From Lunularia cruciata (taxonomy: Eukaryota; Streptophyta; Marchantiopsida; Lunulariales; Lunulariaceae): a stretch of 64,000 nt of DNA. Below the pieces are notes generated by a model. That model was not told the origin of the DNA, did not search any database, and saw nothing but the letters and a program-made list of their open reading frames with translations. Both the position numbers and the translations under genes were made by a program. Location: positions 25,110,001 through 25,174,000 of the forward strand of contig OX419757.1 of assembly GCA_948567375.1 (NCBI GenBank), in the 5' to 3' direction. Shown here piece by piece: positions 56,442 through 64,000 of this stretch (position 1 is its first letter; the number at the start of each line of letters is the position of its first letter).

Positions 56442-57119
56442 TGTTGCGGGGATTGGTTGGTCTACGGAGTGTGCCAGGCACCTGGCTGCTTGCGCTCAAA
56501 CTGCTCGGCTTGTCAACTATTCAAAGCCTTTTGTAATCAGATGTTGTCTCTCCTTTGCCCGGCTGGCAGTCCTTCTTGCTGGAGCAGCTTGCTACCGATC
56601 CTTCTAAATGTAAGCTCATGGTTAATGGCTTCTTGGATTGGCCTCATTGGCGCAATCTTAATCTTCAAGCTTCATTGCTAATGTTAAAGTTCTGTCCATA
56701 TTAAATTTGCATTCAATAAGTTGTGATGTAATTCCTCTAACGAATCATAGTCCTATGGCCAGGTTCGGATAATCATGATCAGGTCAGTGATAGGTCTTGG
56801 CAATGTGGCTCAACTAAGACTAAGAGCTCCAAGATTGAAGTCCTCTTATTTGCATTATTCATAGACTAAAGATTCACATTCATCAAGGAAGTATATATTC
56901 ATCGTAATCCCAAGCCTTGCAATTATAAATTTTTAGGGGAAACCCAAGCAGCTTCAAACAACACAGTGACCAACTAAAATCTTCAATGACAAAGCATGTA
57001 AACAAAGGAGGAGAACTAAGCAAGTTCTAAATCCTAACCCTTACAATTCTTAGCCCTCCGTTCTGTCCTGACTTTATATGATATCTCCTCCAGGTCTGTT
57101 CTCTGGTTGACAGGTTCTT

Positions 57120-57939
57120 GTTCTACTTCTTTCTTATTCTTGTCCCAAAAGCTAATAATTTCCTTCTTTGTCATTCTCCCAAAACACTTCTTTGTCATTC
57201 TCCTAAAACACTACTCACATCTTTTCTTGAAAGCAAGTCACTTCCTTCTTTTTCATTCCCCAAAACTTCACATTATGTCATTCTCTTGAAACATTGCTCA
57301 CATCTTTTCTCAAAAGCAAGTCACTTGCTTCTCAGTCACTTCCTTCTTTGGCATTCCCCAAAACTTCACGTTATGTCACTCTCCTAAAACACTGCTCATA
57401 TCTTTTCTCAGAAGCAAGTCACTTCCTTCTCAGTCACTTCCTTCTTTGCCATTCTCCAAAACTTCACGTTTTGTCCTGAGAAAATTTCACTTCCCATCCC
57501 TCTCAAAACCCTCACACTCTTCCTCTCAAAAACATTCTTTCATGTTCTTCTATCAAAACCACCTTTCTTCCTTAGAGCTTTCTTCCTGTTCTCCCCCAAA
57601 TTCACGTTCTCTTGAGCAAATTTTCTTTTCTGTTCTCTCTTGAAACCCTCATTTCTTCCTCAAGCTATCTTTCAGTTCTCTCTCAAAGTCCATGTTCTCT
57701 TGAGCAAATTTCATTTCCTGTTTTCTCTCAAATTCACATCCTCTTGAGAAAATTTCCTTTTATGTTCTCTCTTGAAACCCTCATTTCTTCCTCAAGCTAT
57801 CTTTTTGTTTTTTTCTCAAAGTCCAAGTTCTCTTGAGGAAATTTCATTTCTTGTTCTCTCTTGAAACCCACTTTCTCCTGAGCAAATTTCATTTCTTGTT
57901 CTTTCTCAAAACCCTCACATTCCTTCCTGAAAGCCGATC
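57120..57939. repeat. CT-rich irregular repeats, left part of F2
   Basis: Units built on CAAGTCACTTCCTTCTTTGGCA-type and CTCTTGAGCAAATTTC-type blocks recur between 57170 and 57900. Frames translate to low-complexity Ser/Phe/Leu/Lys text (LLCHSPKTLL repeated). No gene is supported. Confidence 0.7.
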
Positions 57940-58631
57940 TGTAACACCCATTTGTGCATGTGTGTGATATTGTGATATTTAGCTTGGTATTACAAGTACT
58001 TAAGAGATATTATTTATATAGAGATAAAGGATGGTTCTATATTAGCCATGGTTAGCTAAAGTTAGTCATAGCTAAGATAGAGGGGACCTTACTTTAGAGG
58101 AAGTAGAAAAGATGAGCACCACTATTTTGGATTTTAGAATGTTGACTTGGTATTATTCCTAGGTGTTTGGCTTTGAGGAAAGAGTTGAGAACTCTTGGGC
58201 CCGCAAGCCTTTTTGTTTTGGATTCTTCTATAGTCCAAGGATAGCCCATGTGAAGGAATCCTTGACTTAGTGGTTGGGTCAAGATAAGACCACATGCTTA
58301 GGGGAATATACCCATGTGAATGGATATTCCTTTCTACTTTTTGACTTTACTTGACTTTTAGTCTAGTAACTTGAGTTACTACGGTAATTAGTAACTATGG
58401 TACGTAACTATTTCACAAGTATATAAACAAGGGGTGAGGAGGTACTTATCATCCTTTCATTTGTAACTATCTCTCTCTCATTGAGTTCTCTAGTGAGCAA
58501 TGTCTTGAGTCTTGGAGTGTTAGCCTTGGAGGATTATGATGGAGTTTGGGTTCCTTGCCTTCTTAGTCCATGGTGCGCTACCATAATAGCCATCTAAGGT
58601 TCATCCTGAGTGAAAGACAGGCCGGCTCAGA
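57940..58631 (+). mobile_element. D2: solo family D LTR inside F2
   Basis: This 692-bp unit runs from TGTAACACCC to GCCGGCTCAGA, flanked by GATC (57936-57939 and 58632-58635). A TATA box (TATATAAA, 58420-58427) in this orientation supports plus as the sense. The last dinucleotide pair differs slightly from the expected CTCACA. It is nearly identical to D1 in the opposite orientation. Confidence 0.88.
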
Positions 58632-58639
58632 GATCCACC

Positions 58640-59700
58640 TCTTGTCTTTCTTCCAAACCCATCACACTCCTTTCCCAAGAAAAACACAACTCAATTCATT
58701 CTCTTCTCTTGAAATTGTGTCACACTCTTTCCTGAAAGCACATCACCTCTTGTTTTTCTCCCAAAAACCTAGCTGTTTTCTGTCAAATTCCCAAAACCCT
58801 CCTTGAGATCCTCTTGTCTTTCCCAAAAATTCCCCTTCCTTCTCTCTCACTTTTTGTTTTCCCTCAAAACTCCACACATCCTCCTGTTTTCCTCCCAAAA
58901 ACCCTCACACTCCTTCTTGAAACTCAATCCACCTCTTGTCTTTCTCCCAAGACCCTCACACTCCTTTCCCAAGAAAAACACAACTCAATTCATTCTCTTC
59001 TCCTGAAATTGTGTCACACTCTTTCCTGAAAGCAACTCACCTCTTGTCTTTCTCCCAAAAGCCTTCCTTCCTTCTCTTGAAATCCACACATCCTCTTGTT
59101 TTTCTCCCAAAAACCCTCACACTCTTTTCTGAAACTCAATCCACCTCTTGTCTTTCTCAAAATTTCCACTTCCTTCTCTCTCAATTTCTATTTTCTCCTA
59201 AAACCCTCACACTCATTTCCCAAGAAAAACACAACTTAATTCATTATCTTCTCTTGAAATTGTGTCACACTCTTTCTTGAATGCAACTCACCTCCTATCT
59301 TTCTCTTGAAAACCTTCCTTCCTTCTCTTGAAATCCACACATCCTCCTGCTTTTCTCCCAAAACCCTCACACTCCATCCTGAAACTCAATCCACTTCTTG
59401 TCTTTCTCTCAAAACCCTCACACTCCTTTCCCAAGAAAAACAAAACTCAATTAATTCTCTTCTTCCAAAATCGTGTCACACTCTTTCCTAAAAGCAACTC
59501 ACCAAAAGAGTTGTTGTCTTTCTCCCAAAAACCTTCCTTCCTTCTCCCAAAATCCACACATCCTCTTGTTTTTCTCCCAAAAACCCTCACACTCCTTGAA
59601 ACTCAATCCACCTCTTGTCTTTCTTGAACGGTCCCCTTCCTTCTCTCTCACTTTCTATTTTCTCCCAAAAACCCTTACACTCCTTCCTTCTCCCCAAAAT
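58640..59700. repeat. CT-rich tandem repeats, right part of F2
   Basis: CACACATCCTC recurs near 58872, 59086, 59336 and 59556 (spacing 210 to 250 bp), with ACTCAATCCACCTCTTGTCT and CCCAAGAAAAACACAACTCA between. Units are larger and differ in sequence from the F1 array. Small frames here are repeat translations. Confidence 0.75.
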
Positions 59701-59881
59701 TCCCCCCAACCTGCACTCTCAAAGATCTTCCTTAATTCCTTTGGTCCTGTCACATTCTCCACTCTCTTCAAACCCCTCTTTTTCTTCTCCCCCTCCTTTG
59801 TCACTTACTTGTCATTCCATCCTGCGGGAAAAAAATCCCCAAATGGCACCAACTCTCTGTGAATCATTTTCCCAATGACAA

Positions 59882-60322
59882 CATATTTCATTTGCTTGGG
59901 CTTGAACATAGCCATGAGTGCCCCTACAATGCTTCACTTGATCAAGTTTGGATAGGACCCCACTTTGTAGCCATTGTTGGTCCACAAGCAAAGAACAAAT
60001 TTTGAATTCCCACAGTCTCCTTTGCAGCGTCACACTTCCGATAGAAGGTGACTCTAGTTGCCTCTCCTGCTTCTTTCTCCAATACTAACTTCCAATCCGA
60101 CTCACTCCATTGAGCCGGATTACCTCTCTTTCCCATAACTTTGGGGCCTTCATCACAATTACAGGTAGCTAGCTCTGCCATGACGCTTGGAAAACTAACA
60201 TTCCAGTTCCATGCTAGGAATGTGATCCAACGTCTATTCAAGACTTCAATCCTAGCTATGACGTCTAATCGCCAAATTGCAAAACTCCTCATTGCAAGTG
60301 CGCTCTTAGTCTTCTTTGCCAT
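59882..60322 (-). pseudogene. LTR-encoded protein, copy 6, N-terminal part
   Basis: Frame 60322-59942 starts MAKKTKSALAMRSFAIWRLD and keeps RWITFLAWNWNVSFPSVMAE, KRGNPAQWSESDWKLVLEKE and VTFYRKCDAAKET. A frame change follows, then MAMFKPKQMKYVV, where F2 breaks it. It is a clear subfamily b N-terminal domain, and its first 110 residues are free of stops. Confidence 0.8.
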
Positions 60323-60901
60323 GATCTGCTCCCTAGTTCTTTGGCACTAGAATACTATCCCCTCTCTTGGACACAACACTCTAACCTCTTTTGGACTTTG
60401 GAAAATTTCACTCTCAATTGGCTTCTTGATATGCATTATTGCAAGAAAACTAATCAGAGGAACAAGATATCTACTTGACATGTTTGATTTCCCCCTATGC
60501 AATTGCACTTTTATAGTACCCCAAAGTGTAGTCATTCTTCAATCAATTTCAAAATCAACTCCCACTTCTTTTGCATGTTGGTTCTCTATCACTGTCAAGG
60601 TATTGTTCTCCTGCCTCCGCCATTTCTTGAAGTGTATGTTCTTGACTGGCCTGACACATAGAGAGGTTGTTACACCATCTTTGTATTGGTCTTTGCTTCT
60701 TGTTCCAAAGATGCACTTCTTCGGATTTGTCTCTTTGTAATCCCATTTGAGTACTTCCAGTTCTTGACCCAAGGTCAACTTCTTTGGGTTTACTCCAAAG
60801 ACACATAAGTCCATTCTTTCATTTGTAATTTGGCTTCCTCAATACACTTCTTCTTCAAAACTTTAACAAAACAAAACAAAACAAAATATGGGTACCATAC
60901 A

Positions 60902-62044
60902 GAGGTGAACCTTGACAAGTCCAAGATGATTGTGGTGGGTTCTAAAGGTATCACACCTTTCTTTTCTTATGGACAGTAGTTGGAGTAGGATTCTCCTTAT
61001 AAATACTTGGGCCTTGAGTTTTTTCATGACTATAGTTGGTCTACTTGTGTGAAGATGAGAATCAATGCAGTGTTTAGAGCTTTGTATTCACTCATGAATC
61101 ACTCTAGACTTGCTCATCTTACCACATGGGAGTTGAAGAAGGTGTTGTTCAGATCTCTTGTGCAGCCAATGGTTCTCTATGATGCTCAGATCTGGGGTCC
61201 ATGTACTAAGAAGACATGGTGGCAAAAGGTGGAGAGAGTTCAAAAACTATTTTTGTGTGATAAACTTGGGGTGAAAACTCAAACTCCTTTTGTATTGTTG
61301 CTTGCTGAAACAAGGTTTTTGCCTCTTGAGGCTGAAGCTTTGTTCTTAGTTCTCACATATGACACTAAGGGGAGGTTCATGGAGCACAAGAGACTTCCCT
61401 ACCAAGCTTTTTGTGACACTTTATCTATTGGTTGGTATACAGATCTGATTGCATTGGCCACAAGGTGGAATTTTTTTGAACAACATTGGAGATTGGACCC
61501 TATTGCACTACAAGAAGTGATCAAGGAGCAATTCTTACTTTACTTATGGCAGCAACCCAATACTAAGATGGTGTTCTTAGTTATCAGCAATTTGTAAATC
61601 CTATATTAGTGTATTGTGAGCAAGATTATTTTTTGGCTAGAGTTTCTACTTCACTTAGACATGTCATTGCTCAGTATAGAACTAGCTCTCATAGATTAGA
61701 AGTAGAACAAGGACGTTGGCAGCAAATAGAGCACTCCATGCAACTTTGCATATTGTGTACTATGAGCAAAGGATGAGGATGAGGATGAGCAGCATGTGTT
61801 TGTTAAGTGCCCTTGTTATCTGCAGATCATAATCAGACATCAAATTAGTTGTAGTTATTTCTCAAAACTCTTATAGATTGAGGCTTTAGCGTTAGGGAAG
61901 TATATGACCAGGGTAAGTTTACATTGGACCAGTTTGTTATAGATTATTTAGATGCCATAGGCTCACAGTTCATGTGTTTTGTATTGTATTTTTAGCCTTT
62001 TGACCATTTGGATTTTCCAAGCTTTATATCATTGTTTTATTGTT
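60902..62044 (+). pseudogene. L3 LINE, second part and 3' end
   Basis: It resumes with VNLDKSKMIVVGSKGITPFF, then an open frame 61007-61597: EFFHDYSWSTCVKMRINAVF, LTTWELKKVLFRSLVQPMVL, LGVKTQTPFVLLLAETRFL, ATRWNFFEQHWRLDPIALQE. The zinc-binding end (about 61740-61830) and 3' UTR follow, ending near ATCATTGTTTTATTGTT. TCAAA after it matches the left duplication. Confidence 0.85.
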
Positions 62045-63352
62045 TCAAAAGTATAAGGCGAAAGAATGGGATGGATCATTTCATTGAGGAGCTTGAGGTG
62101 ATTTCCTTTGCCAACAAGAAACATGACTCCCAAGATGGATTGCAAATTTTCCCAAGTTTGCTCCAGATGAAAGCTCAGAGTTGGGACACCCATGTAACTG
62201 AGAATGGGTTTAAACTAACCAACTTGGTGGAACTTTGGGATAACTTCCTAGAATGGTTCTGGAAAGTAGATTATGATATGAGTATCTTTGCCACAATCAA
62301 TGATTTGGATCAAGGTAAGAATGAGAAGTTGAGAGATTGTTGGGCAAAATGGTTCATGGCATCATTGAACCAAGTGCTTGAGTGAGTAGGGATGGTTGGC
62401 TATTTGGATGCCTAAACCATCATGGTTCCTCAAAGCCTATCACCAGAGATTTGTATCTTTGCAAGAGAGAGGAACATTAACTCTCTTGACAAAGGAATCA
62501 AACATGTTGCTTGCTATGAGGAGGCTCATTCTCATTTGGCTAGTAACCAAAGAAATCAAGAAAGGAAGGGGAAAAAGGCAAGCAGAAGATTATCTTGTTG
62601 TACCTCCCCATCTTTGAATGACTCATTTACTCATCAAGTTCCTCATTGTCATCAGAAGATGATCATAAGCTCAAGAGGAATTGGCAAAGGTTGGGTTGAA
62701 AAATATTGTGAGCTCAAACAAAACATGTCAACAAGACAAATACTAAGTTGGAGACTCCTATAAAAGAGCTTGTAGGTTTTAAGATTCAAATGGTTGGGAT
62801 GAATGATAGAAGGAAACCCTCCTCATTTGCAAGACCAAATGTATAATGTACTTTGTGTGGAAAATTGGATCATGCAAACATGGAGTGCCTAACCAACAAA
62901 CTTGTGTACTTGGTACAATAAATTGATTGGATTCTAACTTAGGATCCCAACCAATATCAAGAACTAGAGGAAGAAGTGGTCTATCAGACTCAAGCATAGT
63001 CAAGCATGGCATTTCAAGGTTCATGCTATGGGCCAAGGGAGTATATGAATAATGCTCCACCCCAATGGATGTCATGAAAAATCAGAATTGACCCTAGAAT
63101 GTTGCACTTGGGGCTTGTTATAATTGTGGGTCCCTTGGACAATAGGCACCTAATTGTCTTGAGCCTTGATGACAAATTGGATATGTTTCTTTGTGTGGGA
63201 ATTGTAAGAGCTTAGATCATATGCCTAGCCAATGTCCTTAGCCCCCAAACCCAAAGCCTCTAGTGAGGTATGTTTAGACACCACCAGAACATCCACCACC
63301 ACAAGCTAAGGTGGAAGCCATAGTAAATTGCATAACTTTGGAGGAAGACATT
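62045..63352 (+). pseudogene. gag: E2 gag, second part with zinc knuckles
   Basis: gag resumes after L3: QKYKAKEWDGSF, then TINDLDQGKNEKLRDCWAKW, SPEICIFARERNINSLDKGI and a basic stretch. Knuckles: CTLCGKLDHANMEC (62847-62888, intact), a CYNCGSLGQ remnant with Gln for His and a stop (about 63116-63157), and CGNCKSLDHMPSQC (63194-63235, intact). This copy shows the uninterrupted capsid that GL2 splits in E1. GL10 cuts it at 63352. Confidence 0.78.
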
Positions 63353-64000
63353 TGTGACAACCCGGCAAATATCACTTTTGCGGTAATCGGGAAAGTAAAG
63401 TTTGTTGCCACAGAGATACAAGTCAGAAATGTCCAAATACAAAGTCAAATTTCATAATGTAGTTCTTCTTGAGTTCTTCTTTAGTCTCTTAGATAAAAAC
63501 CACACCCAAAAGAGAGTAACAAGCATTGATTTGCAATCTTGTCACAAATTAACACTTCTTAATCACAACTCCTTCAATTCTTTCCAAACAATCTTGATTG
63601 TGATGATTCAGGCTCTCCCAAAAATGGCATTTCACTGCAAAACTACTTTGCCTCAGAATTGTGTTCCACCTCTCCACTGAAGGTACAACTTCCTCGATCA
63701 AAATTGCTTCACATCAACTTTGCACTGCACTCACAAATGTAGAATACTACCAACACTACAACTCCTCGCAGATCTGTCAAGGCATTGCTTTGATTGCACT
63801 TCACTCAGGATCAAACACACAAAATGAAGATCAAGGTTGCAGAATCCAACATCCAACAAGCACATTGACTTGCACTTTGAATTTCTCCACACACTCACAA
63901 TTACAGACATAGATTTGATACTCAGAATCAAGCTCAAGCAACAAGCACTGCTTCACAACACTTTGCTTATCTATTCTCAGAAATTATGAGCACTGAACAA
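63353..64000 (-). mobile_element. GL10: giant LTR, 3' end only, cut by window
   Basis: It begins TGTGACAACCCGGC in plus view, the minus-sense LTR end, and aligns with 13661-14290 of GL3 (CAAATATCACTTTTGCGGTA, ACAACTTCCTCGATCAAAAT). About 650 bp are visible, ending before box 2. Whether it is solo cannot be told. It interrupts E2 gag after ITLEEDI. Confidence 0.85.

Larger units (their letters stand above)
56442..59881 (-). mobile_element. F2: second F element, inside GL6 and holding D2
   Basis: In plus view it runs from TGTTGCGGGG to CCAATGACA, with ACGT before and ACAT after (3 of 4 match). It interrupts the GL6 gene between TYV and the AVFFH motif. Without D2 it is about 2.75 kb. The first 700 bp align with F1 (GGATTGGTTGGTC, CGGCTTGTCAACTATTCAAA); the CT-rich part is arranged differently. 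Terminal similarity TGT(C)...GACA suggests a solo LTR. The sense is uncertain, taken as minus by analogy with F1. Confidence 0.7.
54232..60901 (-). mobile_element. GL6: solo giant LTR inside L3, holding F2 and D2
   Basis: Minus sense: it starts TGTATGGTACCC at 60901 and ends at 54232. It is flanked by identical GAGGT (54227-54231 and 60902-60906). Without F2 it is about 3.23 kb. TATA boxes on the minus strand lie at 60515-60509 (386 bp in) and 54909-54902 (677 bp from the end). A (TTTTG)n microsatellite sits near its start (60866-60896). Removing it rejoins the LINE text KKEVNLDKSKMIVVG. Confidence 0.9.

Overview
The window looks like intergenic DNA from a plant with a large, repeat-rich genome. 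The evidence is plant-type Ty3/gypsy gag-pol remnants, primer-binding sites matching plant tRNA-Asp, and deep nesting of LTR elements and LINEs. I found no host gene, no tRNA or rRNA gene and no CRISPR array. A conifer-like or other gymnosperm genome would fit, but nothing here identifies the species.

The dominant structure is a repeat family, called GL (giant LTR) here, present ten times (GL1 to GL10, numbered roughly along the window). Each unit runs from TGTGGTACCC-like to GGTTGTCACA. Most are 3.2 to 4.2 kb, and several are flanked by 5-bp target-site duplications (TSDs). GL1 is followed by a tRNA-Asp-like PBS, and GL7 is preceded by a polypurine tract, so GL1 and GL7 are the two LTRs of one Ty3/gypsy element (E1). 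GL9 is the 5' LTR of a second element (E2). GL2, GL3, GL4, GL5, GL6 and GL8 stand alone as solo LTRs. Apart from GL10, which is cut by the window end, every GL unit carries all or part of a long sense-strand reading frame. It encodes a conserved N-terminal domain, an acidic/basic linker, a long coiled coil and a conserved C-terminal tail. The best copy (GL3, minus strand) spans 812 codons with three in-frame stops and no frameshift. An LTR that carries its own promoter and protein gene is the main candidate for an undescribed system.

Layout. 1-861: minus-strand gypsy integrase end (E3) with its 692-bp-type LTR (family D). 862-19667: element E1, interrupted by a LINE tail (6004-6101), GL2 (6215-9805) and GL3 (13661-17451); its 3' LTR is cut at 19667. 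19668-25315: a fairly complete minus-strand LINE (L1) with ORF1, endonuclease, RT and about eight 180-bp monomers upstream of ORF1. 25316-38020: a plus-strand LINE (L2) interrupted by GL4, which holds GL5 (which holds D1) and F1. 38022-47076: decayed gypsy pieces (E4 integrase; E5 gag, protease and RT) with GL8 inserted. 47077-47763: D3. 49095-64000: element E2, with LINE L3 in its gag; L3 holds GL6, GL6 holds F2, F2 holds D2; GL10 enters at 63353.

There is no functioning gene set. The structure reads as a history of nested insertions: E2 > L3 > GL6 > F2 > D2, and E4 > L2 > GL4 > GL5 > D1. Most copies carry stops consistent with decay of methylated cytosine. GL3 keeps visibly more CG dinucleotides and an exact TSD, and looks youngest.
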